64,000 nucleotides of DNA from Trematomus loennbergii. Taxonomy: Eukaryota; Chordata; Actinopteri; Perciformes; Nototheniidae. The DNA is taken from assembly GCA_012861695.1 (NCBI GenBank), contig JAAOOA010000027.1, forward strand, positions 15,508,289 through 15,572,288, read 5' to 3'. A program made the position numbers and the translations under genes. Every line of letters begins with the position of its first letter. Position 1 is the stretch's first letter. Below, piece by piece: positions 21,701 to 35,800 of the stretch. The notes beneath the pieces were generated by a model. The model ran no database searches. It was given only the letters and a program-made list of their open reading frames with translations, and was not told the DNA's origin.

Positions 21701-22502
21701 GCCGAGGTCTGAAATACAGATCTGAACACAAAGAACGTTTTTTGTAGGTTTAACCATATGCATGAAAGAACAATCATTGTGAATGACCACTTGGGCCTGT
21801 AAACGACTGTACGTTTCACACAAACTTGAAACAGTAGACGCATACAGGAAACCAGTGGGAACTAAACTGTAATTGGCACTATACTTGTGCTATTACTGTC
21901 ACACAATAATAAGCTGCCCCACCTGTTCTTTGGCCATGTCACCTGCATCTTTCTCTCATTCATTCTCAATGTGCTGCAATGCTGGAAGTTCACAGAGGAA
22001 GAGTGAAGCCAACAAAGAGCCAAAGGACTTGCCAAGTTTCCGTATCATGATTTAAACAACCAGACTAGTTGCAGATGGTTGTTTACGGATTTGCATTGCT
22101 ACTTAGCTTTTCTGTTGTTGGTTTATTTGCTGAACTACACTACTATACATTTAAAATGATATCCTCTACTTTGCTGATTTCTTTTGTCTGAAACCTCTAA
22201 CTTTGAAGTAAGGCCAGAAAGGAGTTAGGATCGACAGATGTACAAAGTGAGCAGTTGGCTTTATTGGAGTTCACTCTGGGTTTATCAGTGTCGGTACACA
22301 CAGAGGCACACGGCCACTTTGATCTTCAAAGGGAGATGAGCTAGAATGAGAGGCAATAAGAAGATAATAATGCCAATCTTCATCCATTACTCTATAGATC
22401 ACAGGGTTACCCGGACATGCTGAGTAGCTTTGACTTCTCTGACGGGGAAAACTTATTTCATGTTACCACATTGCCATCTAGTGATTAAACTTGGGACTAA
22501 AG

Positions 22503-22745
22503 ATTCAAGGTTTTTATTGTCATTCGTACATAGCTACAGTGTAGTTATGTCGATGAAAATCTTAGATCCGAGGCTCCTCCAACAGTGCAACACAATAAAC
22601 AGATAAAATAGTGCAAGTAAATACAATACAATAGAAATAAATAGTGCCATAAGAGTCTATATACAAGTGATACATAATTTGTAAGTTGCAAACAGGCGAA
22701 TGTTATGGATATTCTTAGTTCAGGTGTTTCACAGTCTTATGGCCT
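22503..22745 (-). mobile_element. LINE-like 3' end (fish retrotransposon, minus strand)
   Basis: Read on the minus strand, the segment ends in GACAATAAAAACCTTGAATC. It is preceded by a region rich in ATTTATT/TGTATTGT words and by a GGCCATAAGACTGTGAA stretch. This arrangement is typical of the 3' untranslated end of abundant teleost LINEs (Rex1/Babar-like), but I identify it from memory of the family style. No reverse transcriptase frame is present, so it would be a strongly 5'-truncated copy. Confidence 0.45.
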
Positions 22746-23110
22746 GGAAAGACTTACATACAAGAACTGATTGTAAAATACATTAAATGGCATCGTAGCT
22801 TTACTTAACAATTTCTCCCCATACTTTCTAGTCTTATGCAAGAGCAGCATCTAGTGGCTAATGTAGTCAACTGTTCTGCAGACATATTTTGCACACCAAG
22901 AAAACAATGACACTTTGTTATGTGCAGTCAAGGGAGAAAAGAGCATGCTGATAAAATTAGCACTGTACATTAAAACAGTTTAAACTCAAGAAGATACACA
23001 ATACTAATACTAACTTTGTGATGGCAAATAGAAGAAAACTGTATTATTTTATGCAAATATAATAAAACACGAAATAATCGTTACATTACAGTATGTAACA
23101 GTAAGTTAGC

Positions 23111-23395
23111 AGTGGAGAGTTTGAAACTATTTATCTTAAACATGTAATAATGGTGGCACAACAAACAGGTGAACAAGTCACGTACGTGTAAAACCTCTGC
23201 CAATGCTTCCCATGACTGCAAACTGACAGAAACCTGATTAACTACATATCCCGAAATCTCTTTACCTGAAAGCAAATAGGTCAACATTTCACAACAAGAA
23301 AGTGCACACACACTCTGACAGGACAAGTGAAAACGGGTCTTCAAAAATGAGCAATAGAGACCTTAACAGAAACCACCAATATTCAAAAGGAAATC
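23111..23395. repeat. Diverged direct repeat, copy B
   Basis: Partner of 21421-21700. Order and spacing of the shared words are the same. A shorter stretch at about 24489-24520 (word AGCAGTGGAGA with neighbours) matches the start of this copy at about 23089-23120. That hints at a third, mostly lost copy beyond the LINE insertion. Confidence 0.6.
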
Positions 23396-23448
23396 AGTTT
23401 AAAGAGCTGAATCAGAAGCAGATCAAATGAAACAGTGGTTGGTCGTTG

Positions 23449-24450
23449 AATTTTATTTTTATTTTATTTGTTTATTCCACACATGGCAGTTATTTTAAAA
23501 CAAAACATTTACAAAACATGTACAATTATACTGTGTTTTTTTTGTTTTGTTTTTATAGCACATGGTGGAAAGGAGCAGGGAGAAGAAAATCTTATTTTAC
23601 CTGCCCCTTCTTACAAAATCTTATTTTTTAAAACAAATGAAATAACCATTAAAAAGTTAAATAAAAGCAATGTTCTTTCAGTCACAGTTGCTTACAAATA
23701 CTGAAACATAAAACCAGAACACAATCAAAAGACAACTTCATACTGTCTAATAATGCTTTCTTTATACATTTTCTTAAACATAAAAATGTTCTTACAGCCC
23801 TTTAAATAATTCGGCAAAGATTTCCACTTCTTTACGCCAACTACAGAGACTCACATCTGCTTTAAAGTAGTACGTGCAAACTGATGCTTACAATTTAATT
23901 TCCTCCTGTGATGCACATCCTCTGAAATTAAAACAAATTTGTTTTGTATATTTTCTGGCAGTATTCTGTTTTTTGCTTTATGCATAACTAAAGCTGTCTG
24001 TAATTCTATTAAATCTTAAAATCTTAACAGCCTTGACTCAATAAATTGTTTGTTTGTTTGTTCTCAGGTTGTACATTATGCAACATTCTCACAGCTTTTT
24101 TCTGTAATGTAATTAAAGGTTTTAAATAACTCATATAGGTGTTGCCCACACTTCAACACAATCATTTAAATATGGCAATATCAAACAAAAATACAAAATG
24201 CGCATTGACTTGTAGTCAAGCACATATTTAGCTTTATTCAACACAAAATTACTTTTGGACATTATAACACCCAAAAATCTAAATTTAGACACCTTCTCTA
24301 TACTTACTCCATCTATACACAATGAAGCATTCTCTAATTTTCGCAGATTTGCAAAAACCATGTACATTTAGTTTTGTTCAAGTTTAAAGATAACTTATTT
24401 AAGTAATACTTTCTGCCAAAATAGTCAAATCATCCCCTGAACTAAACAGA
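23449..24450 (-). mobile_element. Decayed 5'-truncated LINE, L2/CR1-type reverse transcriptase
   Basis: Read on the minus strand, this is the C-terminal half of a LINE ORF2 and its 3' UTR. A degenerate catalytic box reading SSGDDLTIL lies near 24415-24440. It is followed by a KLSLNLNKTK-type motif, the FLGV motif (about 24266-24283) and an ILPYLNDCVEVW motif (about 24140-24180). Further on, in a shifted frame, come ILPENIQNKF, FARTTLK (about 23860-23880) and VKKWKSLPNYLK (about 23798-23845). Stops and frameshifts separate these, so the copy is dead. The minus-strand 3' UTR carries the GGTGGAAAGGAGCAGGGAGAAG word seen at about 23559-23585. It ends in an A-rich TAAAA/ATAAA tail at about 23449-23470. 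The motif set matches L2/CR1-clade elements of fish; the exact clade is an inference. Confidence 0.85.
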
Positions 24451-24655
24451 TAGATAGTAGACTCCAATGAATACTCCAATGTACTGTGCAGTAGTTAACA
24501 GTCAGTAAGCAGTGGAGAATGCCGTTGTGTTTCCAGACAAGGATCCAACCCTGACCTCTAGTGGCATTGAACAAAAGTGACATGCTTTTGTGACTTTAAG
24601 GTATGCAGTAATAGGTAATGTAGTCCTTCACAATTCATTTCTATGTGGAAAATGC

Positions 24656-25466
24656 TTAAAGGAGAGGTGTCATGGCCATTTCCACTGATCATAATTCCAT
24701 TGTTGAGGTATACTAGAATAGATTTATACTGTGCATTTTTCCAAACTCACATTGGTTTCTCATACAGCATCTCTGTAAACTACGTGTATTCACTGAATTT
24801 CACTCTCTGCCTTTAACGTTGTAGCTCCAATAGCTCCAGCCCCCACCCTCCCTGTGAGCACGGTGTGCTCTGATTGGTCGGGACGTTGTGAATCGCGCTG
24901 AGCTTCCGTGTTGTTTCCTTGTTTAGGATACATAGCGATACACAGCCAAACTCATCCTGAGCACACACAAACTCACATCCGAATTAAAAACATTAAGTGT
25001 GGCTTGATATTGAGTAAGAAAAAGGTTGATAAACGCTGTGAGAATGGGTCTGCAGAGAGAATTTCGCCGCGATCCCAACTGTCTGTTATCAGCCTGCAGC
25101 CAGGGAGGAGAAATCAGCTGAGCTGCCTGCTCCCTGCACACAGATGTGTGTGTGAGGAAGTCCGTGGATTGGTCAATTTGGACCAATCAGCGGGGGCTTA
25201 ACGTAACGGCTCCGCGGACGTAACGTAACGGCTCCACGGATTGGTCCATTTCGTTCCGGGTACGGCATGACATCATGCCGTACCCGGAAGAATCAAATGG
25301 ACAATGACGAGGCATTTTGGAGAGGTATTTTCTGTGTTAGAGTTTTACTCGCTACAGGGTGTACTTTGAGGGTTTGTGACTCTGCAGACCGTTTACATGC
25401 ATAAAAACCTTCATAACACACAAGGGGACAGGTAATAACCGGAAAAGCATGACACCTCTCCTTTAA
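24656..25466. mobile_element. TTAA-bounded non-autonomous DNA element (811 bp)
   Basis: Begins TTAA-AGGAGAGGTGTCATG and ends with the exact reverse complement, CATGACACCTCTCCT-TTAA. The 15-bp terminal inverted repeats are perfect and sit inside TTAA target duplications, as for piggyBac-like elements. Similar TTAA-ended repeats are abundant in teleosts. No transposase is present. Internally there is a CpG-rich right half, two 18-bp direct repeats (25201-25218 and 25223-25240, one difference), CCAAT-box words in both orientations (ATTGGTC and GACCAAT near 25168-25190), and a 36-bp palindrome. Assignment to the piggyBac superfamily rests on TTAA only. Confidence 0.85.
25254..25289. repeat. 36-bp near-perfect palindrome inside the TTAA element
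   Basis: The 17-bp arms TTCCGGGTACGGCATGA and TCATGCCGTACCCGGAA are exact reverse complements with only CA between them. The palindrome is GC-rich and close to the right side of the element, so it could extrude as a cruciform or fold in RNA. Confidence 0.95.

Positions 25467-28279
<2,813 letters not shown>

Positions 28280-28336
<57 letters not shown>
28280..28336. repeat. (CA)n microsatellite, 57 bp
   Basis: Pure CA array followed by ATATATAA and a short second CA stretch to about 28352. Confidence 0.98.
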
Positions 28337-28342
<6 letters not shown>

Positions 28343-28460
28343 AACACACACATGCCACCCTCTATGCAAGTTGTGGTTTCCCTGTAGGAAATCAGCAATC
28401 TGCTGCCATTACCCACCAACATTTACCCACCCCCCCCTCCTCTCTCTCTGCTCCCTTACA

Positions 28461-28476
28461 CCCCCCCCCCCCCCCC
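28461..28476. repeat. Poly-C run (C16)
   Basis: Sixteen consecutive C after a CT-rich stretch (28428-28460). Long C runs are prone to length error, so the exact count is uncertain. Confidence 0.9.
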
Positions 28477-29265
28477 TTGTATTTCCTTACCACCCCTGTT
28501 TAGACAAAGCATCTTTCTCTCATGAGCATCATTAGAGAGAGAGAAGACAACTGTTGGTAGGCTAGTAGAAAGAGAGCACCACACAACAAGCCAAAGGAAA
28601 ACATAAATAGCTAATTCGTTTGTCTGTTGTCATAGCATCACATAGGTCCCTAGCTGTGTGTATATAGCTTGATAGACATGCTACTCTGTTGTGAAGAACT
28701 GAAGGCAGTTTGCACTATGATGGGAAAATTGGTCACCTCTGTTTGGCATCTTGACAGTAAAAGGTCTTAAAGTTCATGTCCTCATAGCTGACATTCAAAA
28801 CACTGCATACAAAAATTGTATAATTCAGGGCAAATTCTTACCTGTTCATAAATAGACATGTTTTGATATGTAATTCCTTAAACAGGTTCCCAGATAATCT
28901 GTCACAAACCTTAAAGCCAAGAGAAAATCACAAATGGAGGGGAAATCACTAAGGCGCTGAGGAAAAGAAAACTTTACACAGTGCTCCCAGCTTTTCAAAA
29001 CCTCTCTCAGTCTCACACAAACACATAGGCACAAACACATACACCTAGAAACAAAGGTGCCATTTACTCAGGAAGGGTCAGCAGTTCTCTCCATCAGACA
29101 GGGGCTTGTTCTTGGTCAGAGGCTGCTGCCCAATCTCAGGCCACCCTCCCTGGCTCCACCGGCCCCCCTCTGGCCCCCACCACCCCGGAGACAAGCTCCC
29201 CATTGTTCCTGCACTACTAATAAATGACAGTTCTCCTGTTCAGACAAACTTTAGAGTCCATTCTA
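28477..29265. other. Non-coding, no gene seen
   Basis: Unique sequence. A C-rich segment at about 29110-29210 ends in CATTGTTCCTGC, which contains a SOX-like ATTGTT core. No gene recognised. Confidence 0.55.
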
Positions 29266-29301
29266 AACACACACACACACACAGACACAAATGCACACAC
29301 A

Positions 29302-29343
<42 letters not shown>
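29266..29343. repeat. Interrupted (CA)n microsatellite
   Basis: CA array broken by CAGACACAAATG and CATAC units. A longer pure block lies at about 29309-29343. Confidence 0.95.
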
Positions 29344-29348
<5 letters not shown>

Positions 29349-32149
29349 AAACGCACAAAGACTGAGTGTAAATGGTGGTCTATATGTAAGAATACACAGC
29401 AGCTTATTTACAGTCTGATATTTCTCATGGAGCTCATTAAAGGTTATCTGACACTAATGATGGAAGGATATTTTCCTGCGATTTGGGGCTTGTGCCCCAG
29501 GGGTCTGATGAGGTAATGCCGAGGGCATATTATGCTAAAAAACAGTGGTAATTAATAAATGTTTTCCTAATGTATTACATGTCCCTTCAGTGGTCGAAAA
29601 TGGACGTGACATCGAGACATAGTTCAATCGGGGGTCACACTGCTCCGTCGGTGTTGTCACCTGTGTGCAATGTCACATACAACCCCACACACACACTCAC
29701 ACACACATAAGCCAGATACTGAGCTCCATCAAGGCCATGACCCAAAGTGAGCCTTGAGTTTAGACATGATAAATCACCACTCAACTTAAGCTCATAAACA
29801 CACCATTAACACGCTCGGCCACAGCAACTTGATCTGTTTACCTTAACCACTGTGCTGGGGACTATCGCTCTCAGGCAGGCCTGTATTAGCATGCCTGGGG
29901 GCCTGATGCACATGTCTGTCACAGGGGCCGGCCAGCTCCAGCTCAGAGCCACAACTCAGGGGCGCTGCTTCAACGTTGTCTCAACACTTTATGAGGTCAT
30001 TTTCCAGCACTCGGCTTGCTTCATTCAGACTAGGTTTTTACCTTCAAGATGCAGACTATAGAGTTTGGAAAGAGTGTCTGTTTAGTTTGAAGTGTGTATG
30101 ATACTTGATTCACATAGGTAACAACAAACATAAGCTAATCATCCTAGGTCTTGTGGTGTGGGTAGCTTAATAAGTATCTGAATATGGTTACATTTAAGTT
30201 TAAAACAAATGAGAATACAGCGGAAACTTAATGCAAAGAATTGCTAGTGATGAGAAAGTTCTTAGGAAATGTTGAGTGGAGTAAATACAGGGTTGTTAAG
30301 TGACTCTGACCCTGGTGTGTGTATATGGCTCTCTACTGCGGTTCACCACAAGCATATCATATAACAGCTCAGTCGGCACACTCAGCCCTGAGAGAAAGTA
30401 AATTCTTGCTTGGCCATTTTCAGCTATGGAAGACATAAACAAACATGTAAAAAAAAAAAAGTAGGTCTGAAAAGTTTGAAAGATTCTGGCTGCTTGGATG
30501 CCTAACAGTCAGAGAAGTGGGTGTAGGAGAGTGAGCTTGAAGGGGTGTATCTGTGTCTGTATGGTGCTTACACAGCACAGGGGTGATGTTGGCTGTGTGC
30601 AGGACAGATGCTGGGCAAGCGGGGTCACATCAACAGACATGCTCCCGCTACACCGTTCAAACGACAAAAGGAGGAGGAGGAAGAGGAGGCAGAAGTTGGT
30701 AGAAGAGGAGTAAAAAAAGCCCCAGTGTTTAGTCAAGGCCTGCTCACTGACACAAAGTCTGTCTTTGTCTGCCTCCCAGGGTGCCAGATAAAGGAATTCT
30801 TGTGTGTCGGGGGCTCTGACCGAGTTTATTTGACACTTCAGCTCCTTTTGTGAAGCAAGTGTCCCACCGTCAATGCTGGCCATGAGAGTCACTTGGCATT
30901 AGACAGAGGGTCCCTCTTCAGTGGAGAAAGGGGGTCTTGTTTGGAGAAGATTTTTAATGGAGGGGGGTGTGGGGGGTGCTGGGTCGGAGGAGAGGGGGTG
31001 CTCGGTCTGTGCTTTGCGCTGTATACAGACATATAGTGGGGCTCTGTCCCCTGCCCCAACAATAGACGGAATTCTTCATTACTAAGGAAGTGGACGTTAT
31101 TGAGGAGTGAGAGCTGAAGGGGTGCAGGAAGCTCCTTCATCAGATAAGTTGCATGAACACACAAGTACTTGAAATGCAATGCCACATATGTCACAAGTAT
31201 GCTCAATAAAGATGGAAATGCTTACAAGCTGAACAGGTACAAACACTTCTCTCATATGATCCTGACTTTTTAGGGTGCATTGTCTAGCGTGTTCACATGC
31301 ACCTGCAGGTTCCACTCAAAGGGAGCATCTACACATCATCCATATCTTTCTGTGTTTTAAGAATAAACATGCCGTGTGTCAAGTAGCAGCAGCTTGCTCT
31401 ACTGACAGTCACTTCACATTGAAGGCCCTCTCTGTGGGCAAAGTTCTGGAGACAGATTTACTCTCACCTGAATGGAGTCACTGTGGGAGAGGTGAGTGGA
31501 CTGCATGTTGCTTTCTATGGTCACTGTATCCACACTGTTCATTTACTTTACTGCACCTGGCCTTTCATAACTTATTATAGGCCGTGGCTCTGTGAATAGT
31601 ATGCTGTCACCTGGGACTGCAGGTGTATGGCTATGTCTGGTGTAGGACAGGTGAAAAAAAGAGCTCAATTTGAAAATAGAGTATTCAAGTCATGGGTCTA
31701 AAATACATCAATTTGAGTACTTTTAAGGGTTTATAACGGAGCAGTGCTCTACCAATCAACAGGTGAATCCACATTTGACAGGGCTTTTGTATGAACACAC
31801 CCCCTCGACAGAAACCGTTCAGACTAACTAAATAAGTGTTGTCCTTCTGGATCTCATCTCAAAGGAGTTTGATTGTTAAGAGTGATTTGGTTGTGAATAT
31901 GTAGGCCAAATGGGTGTGTGGTGAGATAATGACAGAACCTTTGGTCAAAACAGACACTGTTCAACGTTGTTGTTTCATTTGTGAAATAACAGCGGATAAA
32001 ATGAAGTTAGTCCTAATTTGGTACCCTTTGGAACATCACAGAACAACCTGACCCTTTTTTTTTTACAGCTTATAGTAATTCAATGACAACATTAAATATG
32101 ACAGAAATTAAGTAAACATTTCAGTGCTCAAGGTAGGTAATTCTCTTAC
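29344..32149. other. Non-coding; probable intron of the minus-strand transcript to the right, in part
   Basis: Unique sequence with no recognised exon. If the first-exon call at 32150-32860 is right, the part left of 32150 is intron 1 of that gene. A GC-balanced island lies at about 29860-30040, a purine-rich stretch (GGAGGAGGAAGAGGAGG) at about 30669-30690, and a G-run cluster at 30962-30998. No mobile-element ends seen. Confidence 0.45.
30962..30998 (+). other. Possible G-quadruplex-forming G-run cluster
   Basis: Four G runs occur within 37 bases: G6 at 30962, G6 at 30971, G3 at 30981 and G5 at 30994. This fits the usual G3+ loop pattern except for a last loop of about 10 nt. Function is unknown. 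It lies about 1.2 kb inside the probable first intron of the minus-strand gene. Confidence 0.5.
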
Positions 32150-32150
32150 C
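32143..32150 (-). other. Strong splice donor, minus strand
   Basis: Minus-strand reading CAG|GTAAGAG, with the exon side ending at 32150. It matches the vertebrate donor consensus at all core positions and is the main support for the first-exon call. Confidence 0.5.
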
Positions 32151-32860
32151 TGCTGGAGGAGGAGATGCGTTCTGTCAGTATCCAAACAGCTGGCCATCTG
32201 CTGAGCATCGCTCTCAAAATATATTCCAGGATATTCCTTTCGTTGTGCCAAAATCCACCGCAACAAATATCGATTTTCAAATCATATCAAAGAGTTAGCC
32301 AACTATGACACTGGCCACACGCGCGAAGTATCCCAAGAGACTCGTCTGTCCGACAAACGGCTGGTCCAGCGGCAGGACTTAGGCAGCAGGAGAAATGTAC
32401 ACCACTCATCCCGTGAAAGAGACATTATTTCCTCATATCCTAAAAGACGATAAACAACTCCTGCGTTGAATCCATCAGCTGCTGCCATCATAAAGTTTAA
32501 AAAATAATAATAACAATAACTCCTCCACGTGTGTCAGTGCTGTAACAGCAGCATTTAATCCTCTTTATGCGCCAAAAGAACCAATGCGTAAAGTGATTGC
32601 TGATTTGGTAAATCAAGCTGCTTTGGTAAATCAAGCAGATTGATCGGTGTGATTATTTCCAAAAGGCAGTAAAAGCAGCCAGGTTATCCTTGGTCTCCAG
32701 TGCAGTGATGGTCCCTGCTGGAGCTCCAGCTAGCGTCTCTGTAGCCGGTACTTCGATGCGCTACTGTGAAGAGCCTGAGCCGCACTGAGCCATAGTTGGA
32801 GCAGAGCAGCGAAGCACATGCTGCTCTCAGCCAACGTAGGCGCGCAAAGCATGATGGTAA
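32150..32860 (-). other. Probable first exon (mostly 5' UTR) of an unidentified host gene
   Basis: On the minus strand, a segment with GC-rich patches ends in CTCCTCCAGCAG followed by GTAAGAG at 32149-32143, a near-consensus splice donor. The segment contains CpG-containing patches (for example GCGCGCC near 32840) that are scarce in the flanks, consistent with a TATA-less promoter and 5' UTR. An upstream 62-codon frame starts at 32491 (MMAAADGF...) and stops at 32303. A later ATG at 32208-32206 in good context (G at -3) opens a frame, MLSRWPAVWILTERISSSS, that runs into the donor in phase 2. It could be the start codon or another upstream frame. The sequence also has a tandem 15-mer TTTGGTAAATCAAGC (32604-32618, 32622-32636). 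I do not recognise the gene. Its downstream exons would lie to the left and none is identifiable. The transcription start near 32860 is a guess. Confidence 0.4.
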
Positions 32861-35800
32861 ATGGAGTTGATTTTGTATGCTACCTATTTCTTTTAGATCA
32901 GGAGTAAGCCATTCGATTAAAATTAAGAAATGCAAAACAAAGTAAATACAAATAAAATGTAATCATATCAAAACAAGAATAGTGGCAGCAGAGTGTAATT
33001 GACAGTACTGTATAATTTGCTTATGTTGGAGGGTGAAACATGTTTGCCTGTGAGGGAAAATGTTCACTTCACACACAGAATTTGAACCCATGTTAAACAA
33101 CCCTGTTTACTAATAACAAAGTTTTTCTCCTGGAATTTTGACTATACTTTTTGAGGATTTAAATTAAATTAATTGTAATGTTTGCATAATTGCACAATTT
33201 ATTTTATTACCTGGCTATAATAACCTAAGTAAATAATGATGTGATGAATATAGGCTGGTATAATTGTGTTGTATTGTGCAATCACTCATCTGTCAGTTTG
33301 ATCCCAGGTTTGCGTGTGAGCCCGTGTGAGCAGTGTGAGTGAGTAATACTGATCTTCTGTCGCTGTGCACAGATACAGGGATGTCGGTGCCTTGAATCAC
33401 CTTCCCATGAATGAATCTCTTGTCTTTCTTACCTCACTTTCATGTCTTAACCACCTCCAGGCTTGCTTGTATTTCTGGGATCATAGCTTCCCTTAAAACT
33501 CAAGACAAGTAGTGGATTCCCTGGAATGGACTGTAGCCTCAAAGACTAAAATCAGAAAGAAAGTTATATTAATTAAAGTGTTACTCTGTGATTGTGTGTT
33601 AAAACAAAACATGTTGTGTTATAAGACAATTACATTTTCCTATGAATAAAATATTTTGGAAAAAGTACACTGAGGAAAACATTGTAAACATACTGTAAAT
33701 GAGTGTGTGAATTATGGAAGTATTTGATAAAGTGTGGCTTAAAATAACCTCTTAAAAAAAAAAGTGATCCCCATCTTAGGCATATATAATATTTTCTATA
33801 TACACTAGATTGTATCATCCTATCATTAACTTGTCACTAGGAATTAACATCTTTCTAAATACTGGCGTAAATGTATTGAACGTCAAAGTGGTTTACCTTC
33901 CACTATACCACTGTTACTGATCTCCAGTCACATGACGGTGTGTATTACACTTTAGGGCAGGTAAAGCTCCACTCCACCTTTTCCTTTACTCCCCATTTGG
34001 CCGTGCTCCAGTACAATCCTGGAGTACCTGAATTGCACGCAATTCTGTCAATTGCAGGTACTTGATGGCTTTCTTGTGTGCTGGGGTTGAAAGTTGCTGG
34101 AGGTTTGTGCACACAGCATTGCGTGACTAGAGCTGGGGATGAAAACACAAAGACATTGTTTTCAGTGATCAAACCCCCTTTATAGTAACTCAACAGCATT
34201 CCTGTCTCGCATTCCTAAGCCACCGCTGCTGTGTGAAGGATTTTTTTCCTTTTGAGAAAAAGAAAGAAATAGAAGGTTACACATTTTTATCTGGTTCACT
34301 GTGTTGACCTCGCTTCTTCCACAAAAGCCATTCTGCACCCCAAGCTCATTAATCATTAATCAAGGCTGAATTAAAGTATTAGCAGAGGCAATTATCTTGC
34401 AGAGGTAATTAAGAGGTAATGATCTCTTATCTAAATCGAAGTGATGAATGTAAACAGTGGAGCGGTAATCCTGCTTTCATCTTCAGCAATCACTCTACCT
34501 TGAAACTAAACCAAATGAATTGCAAAATGATTATTTCTCCATGTGTGTACATGCATAATGCACGTGTGTCTGCATGATTGTATGTGTGCAAGTGAATACT
34601 TTGTGCATCTTCCTCCTCCATGTTTCTACTCACACTAGTGTGTGTTCTTGGGTATGTGCTAATGTGCACACAAATGTTTTCCAGATTGGTGTGACAAGGA
34701 TAATCATATCCAGAGAGCACAAAACTATTCTGAACACTGCTCACACAGATGGGCGGAAAAAGAAAGAATGCTTCAGGGAATCCAGGGTGAGCAAGGCTGA
34801 GAGAGTGAAGAGAAAATTAGACATTCTCAAGCAGCAAATTGCACAAATTGCCTAGCATGCACATCAAAAGGCACAACTCTAACATGTGTGATGCAGAAAT
34901 ATATAAATGGATATGTGGCAATATCCTCTGTTCAAAAAGTCCATGCAAGCAGTGCAGTCATCACCTGTTGGTTGTGTTAAAACAAATCTAATATTTACTG
35001 GAAGCAATGACCTCTACAACTGTTGCTTCAACATACAAAACATAGAGAGGACAATGGAGTCAGTCATATCTCCAGTGTTTGCTCTGAGAGTGATTAAGAC
35101 TAGAGGACATTCATTACTGGCCGGCTCAGACAGAGAGGGGCTTCAGAGCAGAGCTCTTGTGTTGGACTGTTTGGATGTCCTATCCCCTTGTATCTCTTTG
35201 ACTACCTCAAACACAAGGCTCTATTCAACCAGACTGGGAACAAATGTTTCCTTATGTGGCTCTGAGTGCCCAAAACCCAGCGACAGGATAGAGAGCAAGA
35301 GCCTATGAGACCAAAAGACAGAAGGTTACAATAATGCAGGATATACTGGCGCTATTTAAGTAATCAGCTCATCTTAAAGTATGATCCGCATTATTAGGTG
35401 TGTGTATGGGGGGGCTGATGTCATGGAAACCAAAAGCTAGATGAGACATAAGTATTTCCTACTAACAGAATGCCCTTCTGCTGGCATGGCCCCCACCACA
35501 GGCTCAGTAGCCTGCCACACTTGATTTCCTCCTTTTTTTCCCCACTGCTCCACTGTTCACACAGGTGTTATTATTTCTACATTTGACTGGAAATTAATAT
35601 GGTAAATATAACCCAGGAAACCTGAGTTTGGTTTCCAAGCAGCTTATGTTATTTCATGTTCCGCCTGCTGACTTCCTTTGCCAATCCATGGGAACGGGCA
35701 AAGTGAAGCTAAACCGGGGTCAATGCAAGGTTTCACAGTGGCATGAGTGAAGATTACTTAAGGGAAAACGGTTTTAAAAATGGCCTGTGCCTGCTCTATA

